Assembly (NCBI GenBank): GCA_026874595.1
Contig: CM049310.1
Coordinates: 40,737,558-40,801,557 of the forward strand
Direction of reading: 5' to 3'
Source of the DNA: Sipunculus nudus
Lineage: Eukaryota; Annelida; Sipuncula; Golfingiida; Sipunculidae
Length of the DNA stretch: 64,000 bases
Shown here: positions 1 to 10,128 of the stretch, in pieces
How positions within the stretch are numbered: the stretch's first letter is position 1
Layout of the letters: each line of letters begins with the position of its first letter
Notes under the pieces: model-generated
What the model was told of the DNA's origin: nothing
Seen by the model: only the letters and a program-made list of their open reading frames with translations
The model's database searches: none
Position numbers and translations under genes: made by a program

Positions 1-595
1 TTATTACAGGGAAACCTATCTTTATGGGCACCTTTATTGTGGGCACCTTCCTATTACAGACACTTCAGGTCATCTTTAAATGGATCGATTCTGATGTCAA
101 CTTCTCTAATATAGACACTTCTCTATTATTCTCAAAAACCCAGTCTAGGTCCAAAAAATATTTATTATTTGGAGGTTCTTCCATACTTCCTTTATGCACA
201 AAATTACACTTTAGAAAAAAAATCAGCAAGTAATCGTCCAAATCTTTGAAATAGAGAACTATCAAAGTAAAGATACTGCATTATATTTTTTTGTCACATC
301 ATCATGTTTTAATCTTTGCATTATGTTCTGTTGATTAAAGAAAATTGCACATAATAAATCGTATGCTTATCAAACACCCTGGTTTAAATATCCTTGGCTA
401 ATTTTGTTGCCCATTGAAACAAACATTCCAAACACAAGCTTATCTTAGTTCAGCAAAGCTTTTTGATATGCTTATATTCATGTGTAAAAAATCCTACAAT
501 AACTAGGCTGGGGTCATCCATAAAGTGTTCCTCTGGCCTTTTCTTGGGAAATACAGTTCTGATGGCAGCCAAACAATCTCTGCAGAGAACAATCT
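1..595. other. No gene seen
   Basis: This is AT-rich single-copy-looking sequence. The short open frames here have no recognisable motif, and no convincing splice-bounded exon was found. Confidence 0.5.
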
Positions 596-1390
596 TACCT
601 TTAGACTGTCCTGTGGGTACTTTCTTTTGTAGAATCTACCTTTAGACTGTCCTGTTGGTACTTTCCCGTGTAGAATCTTACCTTTAGACTGTCCTGTGGG
701 CACTTTCCTTTGTAGAATCCTACCTTAAGACAGTCCTGTGGTTCTTTCCCTTGTAGAATCTTACCTTTAGACTGTCCTGTGGGCACTTTCCTTTGTAGAA
801 TCTTACCTTTAAACTGTTCTGTGGGTACTTTTCTTTGCAGAATCTTTCCTTTAAACTGTCCTGTGGGTACTTTGCTTTGTAGAATCTTACCTTTAAACTG
901 TCCTGTGGGTACCTTCCTTTGTAGAATCTTACCTTTAGACTGTCCTGTGGGTAATTTCCTTTGTAGAATCTTACATTTAGACTGTCCTATGGGTAATTTC
1001 CTTTGTAGAATCTTACCTTTAAACTGTATTGTGGGTACTTTCCTTTGTAGAATCTTACATTTAGACTGTCCTGAGGGTACTTTCCTTTGTAGAATCTGAC
1101 CTTGAAACTGTCCTGTGGGTAATTTCCTTTGTAAAATCTTACCTTTAGACTGTCCTATGGGTAATTTCCTTTGTAGAATCTTACCTTTAGACTGTCCTGT
1201 GGGTACTTTCCCTTGTAGAATCTTACCTTTAGACTGTCCTGTGGGTACTTGCCTTTGTAGAATCTTACCTTTAGACTGTCCTGTGGGCACTTTCCTTTGT
1301 AGAATCTTACCTTTAGACTGTCCTGTGGGCACTTTCCTGTGTAGAATCTTACCTTTAGACTGTCCTCTGGGTACTTTCCTTTGTATTTCC
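596..1390. repeat. 42-bp minisatellite, about 19 units
   Basis: A unit built on GTAGAATCTTACCTTTAGAC followed by TGTCCTGTGGGTACTTTCCTTT repeats about every 42 bases, with point differences between units and few length changes. Because 42 is a multiple of three, several frames stay open through most of the array on both strands. The longest is a 265-codon minus-strand frame (601-1398) made of a 14-residue repeat like KVPTGQSKGKILQR. A plus-strand frame encodes GTFLCRILPLDCPV repeats. No signal peptide, conserved domain or splice evidence accompanies these frames, so the array is best read as non-coding tandem DNA. Confidence 0.93.
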
Positions 1391-2317
1391 ATGCCCAACT
1401 CATGGAGCTACAACTTTGCATACAGACTAAATGCTGATGTCTCAAGTCACAGGTCAGAATTATGGTAGGCTGCTAGTTTCTATTCTTAAACAATGAAACT
1501 ATTTTTATTTTTTCTCCATTTTGGAAAATGTTTAAAAAAAAACACTACATTTGTACTTATTCAAAAAGCATTTTACTTGACCTAGTTAGTTAGAAATATA
1601 TATGACTAATATTTCCCTTTTGATAATTGGGAACTTTAGTGAAAATACTGGCTCTTGAATTTATTGGACAGAACTGCACTCTAATAAATAAAAAAGATTC
1701 CTATTCACTATAAAAAGCACACTTCACAATAGGTCTGGCACAAGTTCTATAATGTTTCAGCAAGTGTCTTTTATGTTGACTAACCTTCATTTTGTGCACA
1801 GATTGTTCGCACTTAGTCACCAGTTGCTTGCATGTTATGTCTGATAGTTTTACTCTCACTCTTTCATTACTCTCAGTCTCTGTACATTCACATCTATTTC
1901 TCCTGATGTTTAATCAATGTGACTGACCCCATGGTACATTACTTTGCTCTGTGCTCAGCATTAACAGGCTTCATTAGATCATTCATGAGTTTGCTTATAT
2001 TTGACTGAACATATCTTTTTGCTTCACCATTTATATTTTTATAATGATTTACAGAAGGTAAAGTTAGTTTAGTGTACCTTAATTCCAGTGATAGAGGTCA
2101 ACACTTTGACTGAGCCCCCTTTTAAGGACTTGGACTTGGGCATCCGTGACTCAGACTTGTAATTGACCTATCCACCACAGCCCATATGCTCCACCCTTTT
2201 AACCTAGTAATTATAATGAGATCCAAAAACGCTTGTACACAGAAGGTCTTCCATGCTTATGATATTAATTATAAGACAATAATGACATCACAAAGGTTTG
2301 TGACATCTCGTATTGAC
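1391..2317. other. No gene seen
   Basis: AT-rich sequence without recognisable coding exons or repeats. Confidence 0.4.
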
Positions 2318-2325
2318 TGACGTCA
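2318..2325. promoter_or_regulatory. Perfect CRE palindrome (TGACGTCA)
   Basis: The consensus cAMP-response element TGACGTCA stands 56 bases upstream of the candidate signal-peptide exon at 2381. CREs of this form bind CREB/ATF factors and are frequent in proximal promoters. An 8-base site can occur by chance, so its value rests on its position. Confidence 0.35.
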
Positions 2326-2380
2326 TCAACTGTAAACGCTGTTCTCTATTGTCAGTATTGATAACTATTCCATGGTCATT

Positions 2381-2434
2381 ATGAACTGTCTTGCCATATT
2401 TTGGATTATTTATCTCACGGAAATTACCTGCCAG
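2381..2434 (+). CDS. Candidate first coding exon with signal peptide
   Basis: The ATG at 2381 opens an 18-codon frame reading MNCLAIFWIIYLTEITCQ. It has a short polar start, a hydrophobic core and a polar end, as in a signal peptide. It runs straight into a consensus 5' splice site (CAG|GTAAGC at 2434/2435) in phase 0, and a perfect CRE lies just upstream. A phase-0 last-exon candidate lies at 5983. No exon between them was recognised, so the mature product is unknown. It could be a small secreted peptide gene or a chance open frame. I do not recognise a family. Confidence 0.3.
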
Positions 2435-3521
2435 GTAAGCCATTATTATTCACTTGTTAGTCAAAGGAATAACTCCTGCAACCTTTAACCTAGGTCTTTT
2501 TATACTAGCTTTGTATAATGAATATCCTGGAAAACATGCTTACATGGGCACTGGTACAGACTATACATGTTTTGATTGCTATATGTCCGTCAAATTATGC
2601 AAATTTTGTTTTTCTCAGATGATTGACTCTCTGCAGTGTTTACGGTCACCTGATTGGTTGCTCGTTAGTCCTATGCTTATGATAATTCATTGAATGAATA
2701 TGCAATTAAGGTCACATAGAGTTCATGAATAGGTCAATCTGAGGTACGGACTTGAGAAGTCCATTTCACGTTTAGTAGAAAAAATGCTCTGTCACGTACA
2801 GTACTTATACTAGTGAGAACTACTATCAGAATATTAAATAAACTGAATATGCTCAGCTTTAGCTCTGCATCAAGAACAAAAGGTAATTAAAGTAAAAGCA
2901 TGTGTAAACTACATAAAAATACACATAATGATCTCAAGTTTTCACTTTAAATTTCTTTTTATAAGGAGATTTTCCCTGGACTGAGATTTTGACTTCGATT
3001 CATGGATTGTAGACTTTGACTTAAACCTCATGGACTTGGACTTTAGTGGTCTGGACTTGGACTTGCATCTGGACTTGGATGCTTAACTGGTTACTGCTCT
3101 GAAGGGTTGACTGTCAGAAGTTAATTATAGGTTTGTAAATTGATGGAGTTGATATAATGATTTATTGTTTTCTTTGATGTGATTTGTTGGTCTTTGTGTT
3201 GGAATATAAATCACTTAATTTGACTTGTGTTCATTTAAAAAATGTCTAATTATAAAGATATTTGATATACATATAAACACATTAAAAATAAATACATTTC
3301 TGGTTCTACTAATCAAATATTTGTCTGTGATTTAAATGGTATCTTGCTTTTTAAATGACCTCGATTTTAGTGTGATAAACATGCATTAATCACTACACAT
3401 AACCTGAGTTTTCTTCTTTATCATATAATTATTTGAGCTTGTTGGTTTTTAGCTCAGCTGACTGTAAGTCATCTGAGCTACAGCGATCACCCTTTCTATT
3501 TGTATTGTCTGTCCATAAACA
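2435..3521. other. Non-coding; short GACTTGGACTT motif cluster
   Basis: No gene is seen. Between about 2985 and 3085 the motif GGACTTGGACTT recurs with small changes, and a related pair sits at 2128-2160. A fragment of the dispersed repeat ending in TTAGCTCAGCTGACTG lies at about 3450-3480. Confidence 0.4.
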
Positions 3522-4234
3522 GGGCTCAAACCTTAATTAACTGTTTGAACTAGAAACTTCTAATTTTACATCCAGGGAGGTCCTAGGCAAATCCCCTTTA
3601 TAAACCTGAAATTCGGTCATGGTGAACTATATTTTGTAACCTACAGGCCAAAAGCATGATTTTGAGCACCCAGACAAACAGACGGGGCACAAATTGTATC
3701 CATTAGGCCTAGAATCCCCTTACGTAATATTCAGGGAGGTTCTAGGCAAGTCTCTTTGGAAACCTGAAATAAGGTCACTGTGACCTATATTCTGCGACCT
3801 ATAGGAAAAAAAGATGTCATATGAGCACCCAAAATATCAGATAGGCACAAATTGTATTTGTTAGGCCTAGAATCTTTTAAAGCAACATCTAGGCAGGTTC
3901 TGGGCAAATCTCTTTGGAAACCAAAAATTAAGTCATGGTGACCTAAAAGGCTGTATGCTGTATGAATTTGAGCACCCAGACAGACAGGGTACCTTCTGTC
4001 CAGCGAGGTCCGTTGCAAGTCTCCTATAAATCCTGAAATTAGGTCACTTAATTCTTATTTCAAATAAAGTCAGATAGGAAACAAATTGTATCCTTTAGCC
4101 CTTAAATTTTCTAACACAACATCCAGGGGATCTTTGCAAACCCACTGGAAACCTGCATTTTACAGGCCAAAAACATGATTTGAGCACCTTGAATGTCAGA
4201 TTGGTACAAATTGTATGCATTAGGCCTAGATTCT
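3522..4234. repeat. 713-bp tandem duplication, copy 1
   Basis: This segment recurs immediately downstream with a fixed offset of 713 bases. The two copies look identical wherever I compared them, including the identical 77-codon minus-strand frames at 3785 and 4498. The unit is itself made of degenerate ~105-160-base sub-repeats beginning near ACATCCAGGGAGGT and containing GGTCATGGTGACC. Confidence 0.93.
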
Positions 4235-5300
4235 GGGCTCAAACCTTAATTAACTGTTTGAACTAGAAACTTCTAATTTTACATCCAGGGAGGTCCTAGG
4301 CAAATCCCCTTTATAAACCTGAAATTCGGTCATGGTGAACTATATTTTGTAACCTACAGGCCAAAAGCATGATTTTGAGCACCCAGACAAACAGACGGGG
4401 CACAAATTGTATCCATTAGGCCTAGAATCCCCTTACGTAATATTCAGGGAGGTTCTAGGCAAGTCTCTTTGGAAACCTGAAATAAGGTCACTGTGACCTA
4501 TATTCTGCGACCTATAGGAAAAAAAGATGTCATATGAGCACCCAAAATATCAGATAGGCACAAATTGTATTTGTTAGGCCTAGAATCTTTTAAAGCAACA
4601 TCTAGGCAGGTTCTGGGCAAATCTCTTTGGAAACCAAAAATTAAGTCATGGTGACCTAAAAGGCTGTATGCTGTATGAATTTGAGCACCCAGACAGACAG
4701 GGTACCTTCTGTCCAGCGAGGTCCGTTGCAAGTCTCCTATAAATCCTGAAATTAGGTCACTTAATTCTTATTTCAAATAAAGTCAGATAGGAAACAAATT
4801 GTATCCTTTAGCCCTTAAATTTTCTAACACAACATCCAGGGGATCTTTGCAAACCCACTGGAAACCTGCATTTTACAGGCCAAAAACATGATTTGAGCAC
4901 CTTGAATGTCAGATTGGTACAAATTGTATGCATTAGGCCTAGATTCTGGGCAAATCTCCTTTGAAATTTAAAATTAGGTCATGGTGACCTATATTCTGCA
5001 AGCTATTGGCCATGATTTTGAGCAGTCGGACAGGGCACATATTGTATCCGTTTGATTAGCCCTAGACTCTTCTGACATAACATACAAGGTCGTCCTTGGC
5101 AAATCTCTTTAGAAACCTGAAATTAGGTCCTGGTGACCTATATTATGCCAGCTATGGACCAGAATCATGATTTTGAGCACCCAGACAGTCAGATGGGGCA
5201 CAAATTGTATCATTTAAGCCTAGAAGCTTCTTACACAACATCCAGGGAGGTTCTTGGCAAGTTTCCTTTCATTTTTGAAATTAGGTCACTTGATTCATAT
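3570..5300 (-). repeat. Dispersed repeat with degenerate ~150-bp sub-units
   Basis: Sub-units contain CCAGGGAGGT, AAACCTGAAATTAGGTCA, GATTTTGAGCACCCAGACA and GGCACAAATTGTATCC. The array includes the 713-bp duplication and continues to about 5300. The reverse complement of this family reappears near 41270-41720 (GACCTTATTTCAGGTTTCCA and following), so this is an interspersed family and not a local satellite only. Confidence 0.8.
4235..4947. repeat. 713-bp tandem duplication, copy 2
   Basis: This is the second copy. Its left boundary shares GGGC with the start of copy 1, and after TTCTGGG the flanks diverge. No divergence between the copies means either a very recent duplication or an assembly artefact. 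Confidence 0.93.
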
Positions 5301-5982
5301 AATACTTGTAAAATATAAAATTTATAAAAATTTATTTTCCATCCATTTCACAACATAGTCACATTAGCCATAGGCTATTCTCGCAGATGATATATAACAT
5401 AAATAACAGTAATGAGCACCCAATCATATTCAGCTGAGCATCATGGCCCATGGGCCACTTGTTATAATTAAAAACTTTTAAAATGTTTTACAATTCTCGT
5501 TAGCCACAGCTTAAGATGCACTGACATATATTGAATTTTAAGGTGCATCCTTTTCTGTTCTTGGGAATGAGAAATTATGGAACTTAAAGATATTGTAAAA
5601 TTTTCATTCTTAAATTTTATTTATGCAAAAATAGTAACATTAGATGCACTTACAAACATTTTTCAGAATGCTGAAATAACACGTTTGTTCACTTATGTCC
5701 GTAACACAATTACATAGCATTTCAGAAAAAGGTAACACCAAGTTTGCTGAAAATAGAATACTTTTGCATCTCACCTGCCCCATGTAAAAAACATGGTTTA
5801 TATTCTATAGTGACAGTGTGCTTTGACAAGACAGCAGTTTTATTTTAATATAAATGTAGAGGAAACATATAAATGGGAATTTTTTTATTTGTGAAAAGAA
5901 TGTTATGACAGGTTTTGCAATGTGGTGTTAAGTTTTGCCATGCGGTATTAAGTATGATAACTGACTTTTTTTTATCTTTCAG
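5301..5982. other. No gene seen; ends in splice acceptor
   Basis: AT-rich sequence. It ends in a strong pyrimidine tract and acceptor (CTTTTTTTTATCTTTCAG, AG at 5981-5982) that defines the exon candidate at 5983. Confidence 0.35.
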
Positions 5983-6015
5983 TATCACCAACTAGCAGGA
6001 GATAAGAAGGATTAG
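5983..6015 (+). CDS. Candidate terminal exon, YHQLAGDKKD-stop
   Basis: After a good polypyrimidine tract and CAG acceptor, ten codons read YHQLAGDKKD and then TAG. The start phase is 0, which matches the phase-0 donor of the signal-peptide-like exon at 2381-2434. A poly(A) signal AATAAA lies at 6587-6592, giving a 3' untranslated region of about 0.6 kb. Joined directly, the two would give only 28 residues, so extra exons may be missing. No family is recognised. Confidence 0.22.
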   Translation, partial: YHQLAGDKKD

Positions 6016-6586
6016 TACCCTAGGAATTATTAATGGAACCCGCTATGAAGCTAGCCCATAAGGAAACTGTTTGTTAGACTCCATAAAGAGCATTTAACAG
6101 AGTGGACCATATGAGATTTAGAAATGTTTAACGTAGCCGTAATTCTGATGTGTATATAATCATGTGGTATCAGTTAATCACTAAAAACAGGTGACCAGAT
6201 CACGTGATGTGTCGGATGGCCTCTCCTTACAACCACAGGGATAGTCAGGTCAAAGACCTGGCGGATAATACAGCACTTCGTGTAGATATAAGAGAATATG
6301 TTAAATTAAGTTTTGCATATGGAGACAGCTCTGAGAATTCGTTTCGTTGGTATATTTACCAGGTTTTACTTTTATTGATGAATTTGTCATTAATCTAGAA
6401 TGTCATGGGACTCAATAACTCTGTTTAGTGTGCGAAACTGACTCTCAAACAAGTGTAATAATTTGTTGACCGAATGTATAAATATGATATTTCACCTAGA
6501 GGGACGACACAGCTGTGGACTGACCAAGCTGTGGTTTGACCTCTGATTGGATTGCCTTGGACTATGTGATACAGATGTTATTTGTA

Positions 6587-6592
6587 AATAAA
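6587..6592 (+). terminator. Candidate poly(A) signal AATAAA
   Basis: The sequence TTGTAAATAAATTATTATCC holds the canonical hexamer, about 570 bases downstream of the candidate terminal exon at 5983. It could serve that gene. Confidence 0.3.
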
Positions 6593-6599
6593 TTATTAT

Positions 6600-7829
6600 C
6601 CGAACTGGACTTGTTTTATGTATTTTATATTTTCATGAGGACAAACACTAAAATTTCGTATAATTATACTTAAATCTGTCGCCGATTGTGAAACAATATG
6701 GTTAAAACAAAAGCAGAAAACGTACAGAAGTTTATAATTACGGTGCCACAAACTGCATAAACTGTTTCTGATGTTTCATCTGATAATCTAATTTTAGGTA
6801 AACCAAGTAATGCCCCCCGCCCCCACCCAGGAAAAAACTGTCTGCTGAAATTAGCGTATGCCTCCGCTTATAATACACTTTTATCCAGGTTCCATGAAAA
6901 TAAAATTTAGCCACCTGTTCCACTTGTATGCACATCGTGCAAGTACTCATGTCAGGACACCTGTAGTGGTAGTCACTGGACTTTTTTGTTTTACAGGGAG
7001 CCTATAATTTATGATGTGTTCCATGTTTAAGTTTTTCAGTGTGGTTTACATGTTTTTCACCGCTTTGGCATCTTTCTGCATATACATGTACATGTAACGA
7101 CTGTTATATGATGAGTGTCCGTCAGAATGCTGAATGAGCCCCTATTAGCTCTGTAACTATATGTACAATATAGTCTTCCTTAAACCACCATGCGGTAACC
7201 AGATGCATATACTCCTGTCATCCGACAAAGTTAGAACAAAATTACCCAACACGTTCTTACAAAATGTGATTTATTAGGTCAGAGATCAGCAAGACCCATA
7301 AATCACTTGTTTTACATTGTCAGCACTTCAGAAATTAGCTGCCCTGAAAGCGTATGCAAGCCTATGATACAGACATATTTTAACTATGTTATAAAAGTGC
7401 ATGAAAATAAAGGAGAGTGCATCAGCTTCGAATATGTTCCCGTTCCCACGCAGAGACCGACTACTTGTTCAGCATTGTCATGGAAAAGCAGCAAATGCAA
7501 AATTGCAAACACTCCCAAAATAAAAGACTTTTTATGACTAAAATTTTTATTTATTTATATATTTTCTCTGAAGGTTTAGCACTAAGGACTTTCTTGTATA
7601 AAATGACATATTTCTCCCATTTTCTAGTGTCGTCATATGAAAAAGGTGAGCTTAGATATCGTGCATGAACAACCAAACATTTTCCCAGATTGTTCATTTC
7701 TAACCTCCTTGCGGGTGAAAATGTGATTGAGTCGTGTAGAACTGTGTATTGATACGAGTTGAATTATTTTAGATGACACTTATTAAATCCCTGGTTTTGG
7801 CGCTTATACTTGCCCTTTACGCATACGCA
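6600..7829. other. No gene seen
   Basis: No splice-bounded coding exon was recognised. The short open frames (for example 7307-7537 and 7417-7668) overlap in different frames and show no domain. Confidence 0.4.
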
Positions 7830-8171
7830 TTAAGGTAACATTCCATATATGCGTATACAGTACTGCATACAGTACATGCAGCTGTGAATTGGACACATTC
7901 TATTGTCTTGGAATGATGAAATATATGCTATAATGCGTACGCAGTGCGTATACTGCTAACCGATGGGGAAATTCCACACTTTGACGTCAGTGATAGGATA
8001 TTCCTCTGGAAGATGACTTCTCTTCTGCATGCAGTTCTAATATATAGGCCTGATTTTGTTGCATACGTACCGCAAACGCTTGCATACGTGTAAATGGAAT
8101 CACAGGCGTTCGTTTACTAACTGCATTACGCATACGTACAGCATACGCATATATGGAATGCTATACTTTAA
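7830..8171. mobile_element. MITE with TTAA target duplication
   Basis: The ends form an imperfect terminal inverted repeat of about 50 bases. The left end starts GGTAACATTCCATATATGCG and the right end, read in reverse complement, starts AGTATAGCATTCCATATATGCG; inner parts share GCATAC/GTATGC-rich words. The element (7834-8167, 334 bp) is flanked on both sides by TTAA (7830-7833 and 8168-8171), the target-site signature of piggyBac-type transposition. No transposase frame is present, so it is non-autonomous. The superfamily is inferred from the target site only. Confidence 0.65.
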
Positions 8172-8994
8172 TGTTATCACGGGCGTCTGCATATAACGAA
8201 ACCCATCAGGGTTGGACCCATAATTTTGGAAAGGGAGGGCATCCAGGTCTCCGAACTTGTTTTGAAAACCATACATTTCCTGGGTCCGCTACTGCCCAGT
8301 CTAACTCGCACTGTCTTATAGCTAAGAAAACATGGATGGCGATATCACATTCAGCAATTAACCTCTCAAAATACAAATCCAGTATATGGCCTATAAATCA
8401 CATTATGACCTTATCATGACTTATCAACACCCCATCATACTGAAAGCACCTTTACGTACCTAACATATCTACTGGTGCCCAGTCACAAGTAACATAATAT
8501 ATCAATCCCCTACATCAAAGAAACACCAAATTTGTGTCGGTACACACACACACATATATATACGTTGTATGTATTATATATAATATGTGTTTGGGTTTTG
8601 TATTTAATTGTTACCTTGCGGTGTGAAATCATAAATGTATGAGTATAATTTTCCATTGTCTCGGTAGAAACAGCCAGAGACGCCAACTTAAATATAGCAT
8701 CATTTTGCCCTCACAGTATTTTCACACATGGAAAGTTAAGACACTGAACAAAACTATCTGTACATGTAACTCTCAACAAACATTACAATCAAAATGTTGT
8801 ATGTATACACACATAATTCTGTATACATTATAAGCATTCCAAAATGTTTGTGTAAAATAAATGCAAAATAAGATTTTCTTTCCATATCCTCTGAGTTTGA
8901 ACGTTTTCTCCTCCTTCATTTCAAGTTTTGTTTACTTTAGATCATTAATATTTACATCATGTAAAATAAGCAAATGATGACAACAGATTCCGGC
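8172..8994. other. No gene seen
   Basis: Contains a short (CA)n(TA)n tract near 8546-8562. No coding exon recognised. Confidence 0.4.
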
Positions 8995-9000
8995 TTTATT
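8995..9000 (-). terminator. Candidate ADA poly(A) signal
   Basis: The plus strand reads TTTATT, giving AATAAA on the minus strand about 960 bases beyond the ADA stop codon. It is the first canonical hexamer I found on that side, but alternative hexamers could be used. Confidence 0.25.
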
Positions 9001-9542
9001 CTGAATCAAGTTTCATATTTGTTGTGGATCCACAACTGTGATACGATCACAGAGAGGAGCAGAGCGGAACGGAATCACACGTCTTGGGCCGAGACAAGTA
9101 TCATATGAGCCTTGGAATGCAAGTATGAGCGAATCAACCCACTGGCTACTCCAAAAGCTGTTAAATTTGACAAACATAAAAAAAACATACATCTTCGGGG
9201 AGTTAAATATTTCGTTATTTGAGGACATTTTCACCTGAAATTGATTCAATGTTTCTTTGAAGATAGCTACTAATTACAACTGCTTGTTCAATTTACATTA
9301 TTCCCATACTCCGGAGACCAATGAAAATAAACTATCACATCAGATCATCTGATCACCACATATGTCGTGGCAAACCACTTAATGACGATCACTGACGATC
9401 ACCTAATCCGAAAGACTATATCTGGCGCTTTTATAAGTAAACTATCATATTGACACGACCGTTTTCCAGATTGGTCTAAAGTGATCGTGTTAGACCAAAA
9501 TGGGGTAGATTTCTCAGGCACCGCGCATTAATTTTGCCTCCC

Positions 9543-9545
<3 letters not shown>

Positions 9546-9585
<40 letters not shown>
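9546..9585. repeat. (TA)n microsatellite
   Basis: An uninterrupted TA run of about 40 bases, probably within or just beyond the ADA 3' untranslated region. Confidence 0.95.
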
Positions 9586-9587
<2 letters not shown>

Positions 9588-9828
9588 AACAGAAAGTTAC
9601 CATGCAATTTTGAGCTCCAGCTCCAGACATTTCTTCCAAGAAAATAAAATGATGTCGATAAAGATGTCCTTTGTTATGTTGTGCTTTTTCCTGTTTAGCA
9701 TAAAATGTTTATATGGGTATGCGATCCTCTAATCATATGAACATTTTTACCGAAAATCTAAAAATTCGCCCGATACATATGCCTAAGATACATACCTATA
9801 TATATTGGCCTCTATAGTTACTATTAAT

Positions 9829-9948
<120 letters not shown>

Positions 9949-9960
9949 GTGCACCCTTTA

Positions 9961-10128
9961 TCACTCGGGACACCCGCCGACGTCCATGCCGGCTTTGGTC
10001 CAGAGGAAGTCCGCGACTCTGCTGAATTTGACGACTCCATATTCACGTTGGTACAGGTGAATGAGACTCTGGACGAGTCTGATCTTGTCATTGTCTGACA
10101 TGAAGGCGGCCATGGCGGCGTTTAGGTT
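9961..10128 (-). CDS. ADA: ADA exon 9: C-terminus and stop
   Basis: 55 codons and TGA (9961-9963). It starts [18 protein letters not shown], matching human NINAAKSSFLPEDEKREL, and ends with a lineage-specific tail ending GGCPE. The acceptor is TTCAACAG. Confidence 0.95.
   Translation of the reverse strand, partial: NLNAAMAAFMSDNDKIRLVQSLIHLYQREYGVVKFSRVADFLWTKAGMDVGGCPE

Noticed and set aside
601-1398. 265-codon minus-strand open frame as a repeat-protein gene
   Set aside because: It is a direct translation of the 42-bp minisatellite. Overlapping frames are also open, and there is no start context, signal or splice support.
2105-3090. GACTTGGACTT clusters as terminal inverted repeats of one element
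   Set aside because: The two clusters do not pair as inverse complements over a useful length, and no target duplication was seen.
3785-4731. Two identical 77-codon minus-strand frames as duplicated genes
   Set aside because: They lie wholly inside the 713-bp duplicated repeat. The identity comes from the DNA duplication and no domain is visible.
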